Of a stretch of DNA of 64,000 nt, positions 24,857-36,802 are shown in pieces. Position numbers and translations under genes: made by a program. How positions within the stretch are numbered: position 1 is the stretch's first letter; every line of letters starts with the position of its first letter. The stretch spans positions 15,390,293 to 15,454,292 of the forward strand of contig NC_056047.1 in assembly GCF_004379255.2 (NCBI RefSeq), read 5' to 3'. The DNA is from Salvia splendens (Eukaryota; Streptophyta; Magnoliopsida; Lamiales; Lamiaceae). Below the pieces are notes generated by a model. It was not told where the DNA came from, made no database searches, and was given only the letters and a program-made list of their open reading frames with translations.

Positions 24857-27680
24857 TAATATATTTGTAATTTAGTGGGAGTTGATGAATGGGGTTTGTA
24901 ATTGTGAGTAAAGAAGAATGTGGTGGAGTTGTGGTGGCTATAAACATATATATGTTGGGACAGATATAGGATCCGACAGCAGCATAGGAGTGGGGCCGAA
25001 TTGGTCCCATAATTGTTCCCATCTAACCGTGAAATGACGTTTGATCAACTCTCTTTCTGCAGTATTATTACAAGGGTTTGTACGTACACATATATATGTA
25101 GTAGTATAATTCACCTAACAAACATAATTAATCAACTGTTGTTGCCGGTTACACTCCATTGCCTTTTCAAATTCTTGTTTGATTTTTCCTTCTTTTTCTC
25201 AGTGGAAGTCGGTATCTCATGAATTCAATAAAGATGACTTTCCTGATTCTTATGATATATGCTTTTAATATTTTCGTTTCTAACTTAGTACTATTTCTTG
25301 AAAGACACCTGAACGATAAAACAAAAATTCTGCATAAAACATGCAATGAGTTTTAGGGTTAAAACTTAAAACCCCATAGTTTCTTTCACAACGAATGAAA
25401 GAAGAAGATGTATAGTTTCTTTTAAGGGCATCTCCAAGGCTACATCTATTTTACAGTAGTCTAATTGTATTTATTTAATAGCTGAATTTGCATTTTATCT
25501 CCACCACCTGATCTATTGACAGCAGGAAATAAATCTTCTATATTATTATTTTTTTGTTGAAGAAATACAGGGAAACCTAAGAGTGTCAAATATGGTGAAA
25601 CCTGAGTAAAATGTGTACAATACAAAATTGTGTTATCGAATTTTACTCATATGGCCAGCTAATTATTCATTTAATAGTATTTGAGCTGGATTTATGATTT
25701 ATTGTGTGCAATTAATGAGATTACAATCGATCAGTTCTGGCAAATATGGCCAGGACGATTACCTTGAGGGTGTCTTGCTCAAATGAAGGAAGAAATATAA
25801 CATGCTTACACAGTGAGAAAGAGATGGGTGCTTTTTGGATCAAATCATGAAAAAATTTGTAGTAGTATTTTTAATGAAATGATTATTACATAAATACAAT
25901 TGGATCTCATCTGGTTGGTACTAAATGACTAGAATCATGACAAAAAGATTTCGAATTTTAGTCCTAACGATCATTACATAAATAAGTTGGTATATAGAAA
26001 ATATATAGGAGATGGATCATTACAAAACTATCTAACAATGAGAACTTTGAGAATTATCGATCAGTTGGTAGTACAAGTTTTGTGCTGACAAATGATATAG
26101 TTTGTGCAACCAATTAATATGTTTAGTGTTTCCAGCTGATAGTTCTCAACTGAACCACTCCATATTTATATAATTTTACATCTCTAATTGTTAAGATTGA
26201 GTTTTTATACTTTTATTCAATTAATTCATGTTAATCCCTTCAATTATTTTGACATTATATCAAATTGATCCAAAAGTATAAATTTGCTTGTATGCATGCT
26301 ATATATAAGGATTGAAAATGGTTATTTGTTCTTTAAATATAGATTATCATTCTAACATCTCCCTAATTGTGGGTGTTAGTACATTAATTACTTGTTTCAT
26401 GCTTAACTTATACCTTTCATATGCACTATAATAGTAGTAGTAACAAAAAATCCAAATATGTAAGCAAAAACGTGTTTCATGCAATTCATACGTAGACGAA
26501 CATACATATCATACATGCGTACATAGAAGAAGAGAGAGAGGGGGAGATGAAAGAGACTTGGAATTGATGGCAATCATCCACCATACTGATTTTGAAAACT
26601 GTGGGAGTTTTGCAGAAGCTGAATTTGGAAGTAAAAGCCGAAATGATTCTGTAAAAGGACGCTGTGGGGATGAAGGAATGAAAGAAAAGGAGAAATGATG
26701 AAGCTTAGCTTTAAGGGGCGGCAAATGCTATTACAGCAAACTATTATAGGGGGCCCCACTCCATATATGTATTAAGAAATTCATTTAGCGTTTAATGGAA
26801 TAGGGACTTGGCCTCTTAAAGTAATGTTTGGTTAACCTAATAACTCATTGATAGAAGGTTCCACCTTAAGCTCTTTTAATTATTATAAATGTGGTCCTCC
26901 CCTCTTTCAACTCATGATTTTTACATATTTGGTCAATAACTATGGCCCCCATCATCCATCATTACCCCCATTTTTATTTCCCTTCATTCTATATGATTTT
27001 GATGTTTCTAGCTAAATAGTTTGTTTTCTACCATCTCCTTGTATTTTTCAATGATGATATTTTCATTTTTCAGAAATAAAAAGAAAGTATTGTGTCAGTT
27101 GTTGTGGTGAGTGTGGACTTGGATACCAACACCATTTAATAAATCTTGACAAGTTAGACAAAATGGTGGTACAAGTTTCTTTTGAAAAAAAAAGTAATGG
27201 TATAGTTTGATAAGTGTGTAAAAGTTCAACTTCTTTTAATGTGATGTAAGTTAAAAGTAAGCAATTTTAGGGAGTCAATATTGGGGAAGGATCTAGAAAA
27301 TAGGTTAAATTGGGGAGGTACCACTCTAACTAATTGAACACAACATGCACTTACCCTTGATTTCGCATATGCGACATTTATTGTACCGGCCACTACTTCA
27401 TTTGATATAATACTATAGTAATTAAAAAATGATTTACATATTGTACTAGAAGAGCATACGCGGACAAACTTGATTCTTTACTAGATTATAAACCATCTTG
27501 GTTTCATTCCTAATTTGTTATGCTTTCATGTGAAATTTCCTATTTTATTTTGTCAGTATCTTGTACTCCACTATATATGTATTATAGTATTATTTTGAAT
27601 ACCCATTTTTTATTATTAAAGTATACATATAATAAATGACCAAATTGACGAAAATACTCTTCTTCTTCCTCTTCTATTTT
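24857..27680. other. Intergenic / MYB upstream region
   Basis: The first few hundred bases are the MYB promoter; a minus-strand CATATATATG stretch near 24945-24956 could be its TATA box. A GA-rich tract lies at about 26527-26548. No gene is recognised. Short frames near 26509-26760 have no recognisable features. Confidence 0.4.
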
Positions 27681-27880
27681 TTTCTAAATTAAACTTCATG
27701 AAAATTGCAGACACCGTCATGCACAAGCTCACGGCAGAGGTGCAACAATAGTCGTGCAATTTGTTGGAAATATTGCAACCTTTTCTAAATTAAACTTCAT
27801 GAAAATTGCAGACACCGTCATGCACAAGCTCACGGCAGAGGTGCAACAATAGTCGTGCAATTTGTTGGAAATATTGCAGC
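27681..27880. repeat. 100-bp tandem duplication across a Copia insertion junction
   Basis: Two copies (27681-27780 and 27781-27880) start TTTTCTAAATTAAACTTCAT. Each ends with the target-site CAATT plus about the first 18 bases of the LTR (TGTTGGAAATATTGC). The duplication therefore arose after the Copia insertion. Confidence 0.9.
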
Positions 27881-30800
27881 CTTTACACGGGCAACCCTTG
27901 CTATTACAAAGAACACAAAAACTGGAAGGTAAATGAAACAAAGTAAATACAATAAAAGGAACAAGATGCAAACTATATTCTTCTTCAAGTCGAGTCGAGG
28001 TGACCCTCTCTCCGCAAGACGAAATACGCCTCGGCTAGTGCTCACGGATTGGCGTAATGTCCCCAAAGATGAAACGACTTTCCTCCTATCGAGTTGAAGC
28101 ACATCAAACTCGTAGGCTCCGGCGAACTTGAATTGGAGGCGAGAACCGAGCAATGCGATGCTCCTAAGATGCGAACTAGAATGCTTGAGCTAGAGAGAAG
28201 AGAGAATGATTGTTGGTTGTGTGTTCTCATCTCCCAAAACTCAATCTATTTATAGGATATGTGAGCCTACATGAAGAGTCATGGCAATAAGGCATCACAT
28301 AATGCATTTGGAGAAGAAAGGCCAAAGGCCTAGCCTTTTCAAATTTTACACGTTTTCAACAATCCCCCACATTGGTTAGATCGCTGCAAGCTCAAACCAA
28401 CACCAGACACAAATGCATGTATGCAGACTCTTTGCTCAGTTCTCAGGAAACGATACTGTATTTGGAGAGGTAACTTGTGGTTTTGAACCTTCCATAATCA
28501 ACACTATCGGACATACCGGCGGACTAGTGGACGCGATGCCTTGAACTATTCCTCCTTAGTGTATGCCTAGTCAATAGCATCAACACAATATTGTCTCTAC
28601 TCCATCAGTTCTCACGTTTGTGTCCGTTTCGGCCGTGGAACACCTCTTTGGAATTCATAAGTGACTCACACACACGAAGCGGCCTCACTTCTCACTTATA
28701 TAGGTGATTCTTTCATGAGTATCCTGCCATACTGCATCTCCTTGAGATTTCAAGAATCATTAAAAGTCAAAAGACTTAACCTCTTACCACGTGCAAGTTA
28801 TAACACTCAATGCTTTCTAAAGAATGGGCGAAGATTAAAATCTTCTGAGTGCTACAGCTAGATTTGTATAGCTTTGTTTTCCCATTGAACCAATCCCATG
28901 AGATCTCCAATCGTATGGTTGGGTTACCACTATACTCATCTTTTAAAATGTGGTTTTCAGTCCCATTCCTTTTAGCAATTTATGCATTTGATCACGGTTT
29001 AAACTTTTTGTTAACGGATCCGCTAAGTTATCCACTGACTTTACATAGTCAACTGAGATAATGCCACTTGTGATCAACTGCCTTACGGTATTATGTCGCC
29101 GACGAATATGTCGAGACTTACCATTATAAAAGCCACTTTGTGCTCTACCTATAGCTGCTTTGCTATCACAGTGTATCAATATTGCGGGCACTGGCTTCTT
29201 CCAACATGGAATACATTCTAAGAAATTTCTGAGCCACTCGGCTTCTTCCCCTGCTTTATCCAAAGCTATAAACTCAGATTCCATGGTGGAACGGGCAATA
29301 CACGTCTGTTTCGTTGATTTTCACGAAACAACACCACCCCCCACAATGAACACATACTCACTTGTCGAAAATGAGTCTTTTGAATCAGAGATCCAATTTG
29401 CATCACAATACCCTTCAAGTACTTGGGGGTATCTTGTGTAATGCAACCCAAAGTTAATAGTATACTTCAAGTATCTCAAAACTCTACACAGAGCTTTCCA
29501 ATATTCTTTACTCGGGTTACTCGTAAATCGGCTCAACTTGTTTACAGGACAAACAAGATCAGGTCGAGTACAGTTTGTGATAAACATCAAACTTCCTATG
29601 ACCTTTGCATACTCTTCTTGAGCAACAGAATCACTCATATTCTTGCTCAGATGGACATTGAGCTCCAAAGGAGTCTTTGCTGGCTTACAATCAAACGAGT
29701 TGAATTTCTTAAGCATTTTCTCAACATAATGAGATTGCGTTAAGGCAATTCCCTCATTAGTCCTCAATATTTTGATTCCGAGAATCACATCAGCTAGACC
29801 CATATCTTTCATATCGAAATTTTTTTTCAACATGTTTTTTGTCTCGTTAATAATGGCACTATCGCTGCCCATTATCAACATATCATCAACATACAGACAC
29901 ACAGTAACAAACCCGTTATCTGTGTTCTTAATGTAAACACACTTATCACACTCATTGATAGTGAATCCATTTGCCAACATCACGTTGTCAAATTTCAAAT
30001 GCCATTGTAATGGTGCTTGCTTCAACCCATATAATGACTTTACCAGTTTGCATACTTTACGCTCTTGCCCAAGCACAACAAACCCTTCGGGTTGTTCCAT
30101 ATATATTTCTTCTTCCAGATCACCATTCAGAAACGCAGTTTTCACATCCATTTGGTGAATCTCAAGATTGTGCAAAGCAGCAATCACTAGAAGCACCCGA
30201 ATGGAAGTGATTCTCGTAACAGGTGAATAGGTATAAAAAAAGTCATACCCTTCTTTCTGCTTAAAGCCTTGGACCACTAGGCGAGCTTTGTACTTATCTA
30301 TAGTACTATCGGGCTTATATTTCCTTTTCAGAATCCACTTGCACCCTAAAGGCTTACAGCCTTCAGGCAAGTCTACTAACACCCAAGTGTTATTTCTCAT
30401 GATGGATTCAATTTCACTGTTGATAGCTTCTTGCCACCACGCCGCGTCTGGGCCAGACAGAGCTTCCGCCAATGACTTTGGTTCGTCATCCAACATAAAA
30501 GTTATGAAGTCGGGACCAATTGTTTTAGCAACTTTAACTCTTTTACCACGTCTTGGTTCAACATCCTCAGGACTTGACCTCGTCCTTTTTGGAGGATTAG
30601 AACTAGTGGATTCATCCATCATTCTTTCACTAGAACGATCATCTTGCCTCTTGCAAGGGTAAACATTCTCAAAGAATATAGCATTCCTTGACTCAATCGT
30701 TGTTCCTTCAGCCACGCCAGGCACAGCTGACCTATGGACTAGGAAACGATAGGCACTACTATTAAGTGCATGGCCAATAAAGATGCAATCGACTGTTTTA

Positions 30801-32661
30801 GGGCATATTGCAACTTGTTTCGAAGGTGGCACTTCTACCTTCGCTAAACACCCCCACACTTTGAGGTATGAATATGAAGGTTTCTTCCCTTTCCACAACT
30901 CATAAGGAGTCACATCCCTATTTTTTAGTTGAATTTTATTCAGTATATGATTCGCTGTTAATACAGCCTCCCCCCACATGTTCTGGGATAAACCAAAATT
31001 AATCAACAAAGCATTCATCATCTCTTTAAGTGTTCTATTTTTTCTTTCAGCAACTCCATTTGACTGGGGAGAATATGGAGCCGTTGTTTGGTGAATTATA
31101 CCACTTGCATGACATAATTCTGCAAACGGGGCAACATACTCACCACCTCTATCACTTCGAACACACTTAATTCGACAATTAAGTTGATTTTCGGCTTCAT
31201 TTTTGAAGTCTTTAAACGCTTCAAGTGTCTCATCTTTACTTCTTAATAAGTAAAGGTAACAATACCTTGTGCAATCATCTAATGAAGTACTTTTTACCAC
31301 CTCTAGTTTGCACAAATTTTAAATCACATACGTCTGTATAGATTAACTCTAGAGGTTTTATGCCATAAATCAGAGCACTCAAGCAAATAAGAGGATGTGT
31401 CATATTCCTTATTGCTTAATCCTTTTCCACGGTGAATGACCGTAACATTCAGTTCAAAAAGCCTATTCACTAGGTGACCTTCACCTATGAACTTTCCATA
31501 CTTGGTCAATATAACCTTGTCACACTCAAATTCTAGTGAAAATCCATGATTTACTAGAAGTGAGCCTGACACCAAATTATTTTGGATGTCTGGGACATGC
31601 AGCACATTCTTGAGGGTAAGAATCTTTCCAGATCCTAATTTTAGGAACACATTATCTACACCAACCACCTTAGAAGAGGCTTGGTTTCCCATGCGTACTT
31701 TTCTACCTTCAACAGATTTGTAAGTAGAAAAAACGCTTCTCTCGGAGCACACATGACATGTGGCACCCGTATCAACAAACCATTCATTTGGATTGTTACC
31801 ATGGTTCACGTCGGAGACCATTGCGACCACCTCGTGATCTTTGTTGTTTATAACAAAACATTAAAATAATTTACACAGTATTATTTCCAACAATAAGTAC
31901 ACAATTATATTGAACCAAATATGCATTGATATATTCATCAACTCATGAATCTCAATTACTACTGCCAAATCTAAATTGGTCTTGCTTGTCAAATGACAAA
32001 CGATAAACATCATTCTCAAGAGAATAGATCTCAAGGAATTAACCACTCCATAGCGCATCGACATTGCGACCGTTCGTTGTTTTATTCCAGCTTTGAATTT
32101 CATGTTTCCTCCAGCTTCGGTCGATATGATTTCAACAAGAGTACAATATTTCGTCTTGCGATTGTTGGAAATATTGCAGCCTTTACACGGACAACCCTTG
32201 CTATTACAAAGAACACAAAAACTGGAAGGTAAATGAAACAAAGTAAATACAATAAAAGGAACAAGATGCAAACTATATTCTTCTTCAAGTCGAGTCGAGG
32301 TGACCCTCTCTCCGCAAGACGAAATACACCCCGGCTAGTGCTCACGGATTGGCGTAATGTCCCCAAAGATGAAACGACTTTCCTCCTATCGAGTTGAAGC
32401 ACCTCAAACTCGTAGGCTCCGGCGAACTTGAATTGGAGGCGAGAACCGAGCAATGCGATGCTCCTAAGATGCGAACTAGAATGCTTGAGCTAGAGAGAAG
32501 AGAGAATGATTGTTGGTTGTGTGTTCTCATCTCCCAAAACTCCATCTATTTATAGGATATGTGAGCCTACATGAAGAGTCATGGCATTAAGGCATCACAT
32601 AATGCATTTGGAGAAGAAAGGCCAAAGGCCTAGCCTTTTCAAATTTTACACGTTTTCAACA
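27863..32661 (-). mobile_element. Copia LTR retrotransposon, gag-less, non-autonomous
   Basis: LTRs of 499 bp at 27863-28361 and 32163-32661 differ at 6 positions by my count. Both begin TGTTG and end CAACA, and a 5-bp duplication CAATT flanks the element. The element reads on the minus strand. The polypurine tract (minus-strand ATGTGGGGGAT) abuts the left LTR at 28362-28372. Next to the right (5') LTR there is no TGG-type tRNA binding site; instead the sense strand has ATCGCAAGACGAAATA. gag is absent: about 300 bp of unrelated-looking sequence precedes the protease. pol is damaged. Near-identical LTRs indicate a recent insertion, probably helped in trans by intact relatives. Confidence 0.92.
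28943..31830 (-). pseudogene. Copia pol remnant (protease, integrase, RT, RNase H)
   Basis: Protease with [12 protein letters not shown] lies at about 31730-31800. The frame then breaks at about 31316-31380, where the GAG-pre/integrase zinc-binding region is missing: it goes from DLWH directly to a KLEVV-like remnant. The integrase core ([30 protein letters not shown]) and the RT with YVDDM (about 29870-29890) are open to 31315-29321. A TGG-to-TGA change before [11 protein letters not shown] truncates RNase H at about 29321, and RNase H continues to 28943. So the element cannot make a full polyprotein. Confidence 0.85.
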
Positions 32662-32666
32662 CAATT

Positions 32667-34699
32667 TGTACGCGCAAGGATCGGACGATAACCGGTAAGG
32701 AGAGGATGAGAGCGTGAAGAGGGAGATAGAGAGTGAACGGACAAATGTCTTAAACGAAAATGTAGTTTGAAAATAGGGTTGCTTTATATATATTGATAAT
32801 TTGATATATAGTCCTAGTAGTATTTTTTTTATTATCATTAAAGATAATTTAATCTGTATGTGAAATTCGTGGTAGTCAAATACAAGTAAATACTAGCAAA
32901 AACCACTCCACCATTATTGGACAAAATTGTATTTCAACCTATTGTTCTCTCTATTTTCTAATCTCTCCCCACTCTATTTATCTATCTACTTCTTTATCTC
33001 TCTTCAACATTATCTTCTTATCGTTGGAACTGTAGCTGCCGATGTCTACTTGCAAAGCTTTGAATATATTACATAAATTGGCCAACTCATACCTTGTAAA
33101 TCAAACCAAATCTTTAAATTCATACCATCCATATCAAATTTACATTGTTTGAACATGCATAAATCTGGTATAAATTTGTGAATAAATATAAGGCTTACCA
33201 GACATGTGTGTGCACGAGGCTGGTTGCAGCAAGGTCTAGTAAGCCTGTCCACCCAGTGTCGAGGCTAGCCACACGCAGATCAGATAAGCATTTTATAAAT
33301 TCATATTTGAGTAAACTACAAAATAGGTCCTGGACAATGATGGTGTTTGCACCTTTCTATCCCATAAAAATAAATATCACAAAAAATCTTTGGATAAAGA
33401 CTTAATTTTGTTTGAAGCACTTTGCACTATTTTTGGACTCTTTTTTTTCATTTTCTTCATTTTCTCAGCCTTAAAGACTATTTTAATCATTTTTTGCCAT
33501 TAATTTTTAATCATTCCGGTTCAATCAATGATCGTACCGATCCAACCTATTAAATTATGAATTGATAATTTCTTCGACACGCTTATGGGTTTGATTTTAA
33601 ACATACTTATATCTCCCTTTGTCCCACTACAAGTGGGACGTTTCTTTTTGGCCGTTGTTTTATGAAGATAGTATTAAATAGTTAGAGTCAAGAGAAAGTA
33701 AAGTAAGAAAAAGAATAATATAGAAGAGAGTCATATATACATTATTCTCTTACTTACTTTACTTTCTCTAGTTCTAACTATTTATTATCATTTTTGCAAA
33801 ACAACGTCCTAATTAAAGCGCCTCATTTGTAGTGGGACAGGGGCTATATTGTTTTACATAAAATTAAACTCGTGTATATGTCATATTGAGTCATTAACCT
33901 TTGGGTTTTTTTAAAGTTAGATTATCCATTTTCTTATCAATCCAAGTTACATGAGTCATATTCTTTTACTTGAGTCATTTTATTTCATATACAAAAATAA
34001 GTCATGTAATATCTTTTATTTTATTATTTCTTTTCTTTTATCGTATTTCTCTTTTCACTTAATCATTAAATATTATGTATTGTGTTAAAAAAACAATTTA
34101 AGTAATTTGTGATGGAAAAGATAATTTTGTTCAAACATTTTCTATTTTCTGTAGATGTGACGCAATCATGAGGTATCAGAGAAGTAATTGGAATTATCAA
34201 GGATGGAAAGGCCACACCGAATTTCTTTATTCATAATCAATTGGATTATGCGTAGATTGTGTAGTTTCATTGCAAAAAATTTATCAATCGTGACATTTAC
34301 TTATCACTGCAAAAAAATTAAAAAAATCATGTTTCTCGACCAAAAATTCCAAGCACAGTTAAATGTGCTCGGCAATATAAAAAAAACTGGAATGTTCACT
34401 TGCGAGTACAATCAACGTGCTTGGTTTTGATAATTTAGTTATTTAGAGATGGAACTACGGCGGACTGAAATTGCTTGGCCTAGTGATGTATCAATATTTT
34501 TTTTCCAATTGTGCGAGCACAATATATGTGCCCAGAACAGGCGAGCACCAAAATGTGATCGGGACAAAAAAAATACTTGTGAAATTATTTAACAATTTCC
34601 CGAGCTTAGCCTTATGAAATACTATTAATATACTTGTGCTCACTAGTATACCTTTTTCTCGAGCTTGGTCTAACATTTTTGCTGGAGGAAAACTACCTT
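32667..34699. other. Intergenic region with a degenerate Stowaway-like copy
   Basis: A Stowaway-like element lies at about 33611-33845, with ends TCTCCCTTTGTCCCACTA and the complement of TAGCCCCTGTCCCACTA near TA dinucleotides. It encloses a second inverted pair (AGAGAAAGTAAAGTAAGA). No gene is recognised in the rest. Confidence 0.5.
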
Positions 34700-35108
34700 C
34701 TCGTGACCTAGAAGAAATCAAGACCATTTTGGCTTCCCACTTGGGACCCTCCTAGTGAGATATTTAGGGGTGCCGCTGGAGTCAAAGAAGTTGAACATTG
34801 TGCACTACTCCCCTTTGATTGAAAAGATTGCATCTCTCACGAAAAAGTGGACGGGTAAAAACCTTTATTATGCCGGAAGATCTGAACTTGTGCGATCTGT
34901 TTTGCAGGGGGTCGAATGTTATTGGCTACAAGTTTTCCCACTACCGGCAAATGTGCGTGACCGTGTTATTTCAATCTGCCGGGAGTTTCTATGGGGCACG
35001 AAATATGGCCTGATTGGATGGAAGGATCTCTGCCTGCCCAAAGATGAAGGAGGACTTGGATTCCGAGACCTTGGAGCATGGAACAAAGCCCTCTTGACGC
35101 GATATCTC
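34700..35108 (+). pseudogene. L1-type LINE, reverse transcriptase C-terminal part
   Basis: The frame 34755-35108 reads YLGVPLESKKLNIVHYSPLI, then KWTGKNLYYAGR and GWKDLCLPKDEGGLGFRDLG. This is the thumb-to-C-terminal region of plant non-LTR reverse transcriptase (RVT_1/zf-RVT type). The upstream 5' part with the catalytic motifs is not here. A full-length Copia element interrupts it at an ATCTC target site; the frame resumes at 42267. Confidence 0.85.
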
Positions 35109-36238
35109 TGTTGGTTTCTGGATTACAAGAGATAACAAAACCGAGCGTAATACAACCCAAAAGAAAAGAAAAGGAGGAACTGAACTTAAAAATTACAACG
35201 TAGAATCGAAACTACTAAACCAGTATGATTAGCCGAGTCGAGGAGGCCTCTTCCCGCAAGACGAGATACGCCCCGGTAGTGCTCTTCGGTTTGGCGTGTC
35301 GTCCCCAAAGGTAAAACGGCTACGTCTCTATTGATGCAGCACCGCAATCAGTAGAGCTCCGGCGAACGGGATGGAGGAGAGAGCAGAGCTTCGACAGAAG
35401 GACAATGCAGAGAGAGGGAGAGAGCTTATGCAGAGAATGCTTGTATGTGTGTGTCCTAATGCAGTGGTATGGCTAGCCTATTTATAGGCCAAGCCACCAT
35501 GCAGGGTCAACCGAGCCATGAAGGCTCATCATGGCAGATTCGTAACCGACGTCGGTTACGAGCGTGTGGCAGGCGTGTGCCTTTCGCATGTGGAGCGTGT
35601 GGATTTCTCACGTGGCAGCCGTGACTGTGCCTCGCTTGACGACGTGTCAAGCCACTTGGATTGCTGACTCGGCGGTGGTCCAAAAAGAATAGTTTGGGCC
35701 AAGCCTCAAGCCCAAAGACCACCCAAAGACCAATTGCCAAGATCCAAGTCCAAGACCAAGAGCGAGATCGAGATCGGGATCGGGATCGGGATCGGGCCCG
35801 GGCCCGCGAGCGCGAGCGCGAGCGCGAGCGCGAGCACGTGCACGAGCACGGGCGGGCGGCGGCGGCGGCGCGCGCGTGTGCGCGCGTGTGGGCTCTTTCA
35901 CCCATCTTGGTCCACTATAATTATTAAGTAACATAAAGTCACTTAATTTATACACATTAAAAGATGTGTTAATCCTCCAATGTGGGATAATTAACACTAG
36001 TTAATTATTCCCTAAGCTCCAACTCCAAGCTTTAATTAAAAGCTAATTATGCCCAACTTTAATCCACTATTTCTCACTCACCGGAAATCGGATTTGAAAA
36101 AGTGAATATACTACATTTATCTACGTAAAATGTAGATCAACGCTATGTCATTTAATTTCACAAAATTAAATGTCTCGTCACATTTATTATTTGGTCAAAA
36201 TCCATTGACCGGGCATATTTAATACCATGATTTCTACA
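35109..36238 (-). repeat. 3' LTR of the full-length Copia element
   Basis: It starts TGTTGGTTTC and ends TTTCTACA. It contains a sense TATA box (complement of CCTATTTATAGG near 35476-35487), a 20-bp perfect palindrome at 35541-35560 with a GACGTC core, and a GC-rich simple-sequence block (gatcgg, gcgagc, cgg words) at about 35762-35885. CGCAAGACGAGATA lies at 35255-35268. Confidence 0.9.
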
Positions 36239-36802
36239 ATCCCCCACATGAGTGGAAATAGCCGAATGCATATGCATGCAGACACAAGCTCAACCCTCGA
36301 GAGGTATATAAGCATAAGGATAGGTAGTTGTTGACTTTGAACCCTCCATAGTCGACACCATCGGATACACAGGCGGCTTAGTAGCGCGATGCTTTGAACT
36401 AATCCCCCACGGCGTGCACCGAGACAATGGTGTTAACGCTTAAACACATCAACCTCATCCGTTCTCACGTTTTGTGTCCATTGCGGTCTTGGACACCACT
36501 TTGGATTCATAAGTGCATTTTTTATGAAGCGACCACACTTCGCACTTACATAGGTGATTCTTAGTCAAGTACCTTGCCATACTTGGTCTCTTTGAGAATT
36601 CCATCTCTTTGAGATCCTTAAGAACCATTAAAAGTCATAGACTTAGCCTTTACCACTAGGCAAGCTCTCCAACACTCTATTGCTCTCTAGGGAATAGATA
36701 TAGTTGAGTGTTTCTCATGAACTCTCATAGCTTAGCTGTCCCTTTGAACCAAGTTCTTGGGATCTCCAGTCATCATGGTTGGGTTACCACTATGATAGTT
36801 CT
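36239..36802 (-). other. Copia 3' untranslated region, conserved between the two elements
   Basis: Non-coding interval between the RNase H stop codon and the 3' LTR. It aligns with 28362-28942 of the other Copia element over most of its length (for example TCTCACGTTT, TTCATAAGTG, GGTGATTCTT), although the LTRs have diverged more. The polypurine tract sits at its end. Confidence 0.7.

Noticed and set aside
26509..26760. Minus-strand open frames in the MYB upstream region
   Set aside because: Low-complexity Ser/Pro/Leu-rich peptides with no recognisable motif; a microRNA precursor was considered, but I could not find a convincing hairpin.
35647..35931. Arg/Ala-, Asp/Pro-rich frames within the LTR
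   Set aside because: They are translations of gatcgg/gcgagc simple sequence in the Copia LTR, repeated in the other LTR.
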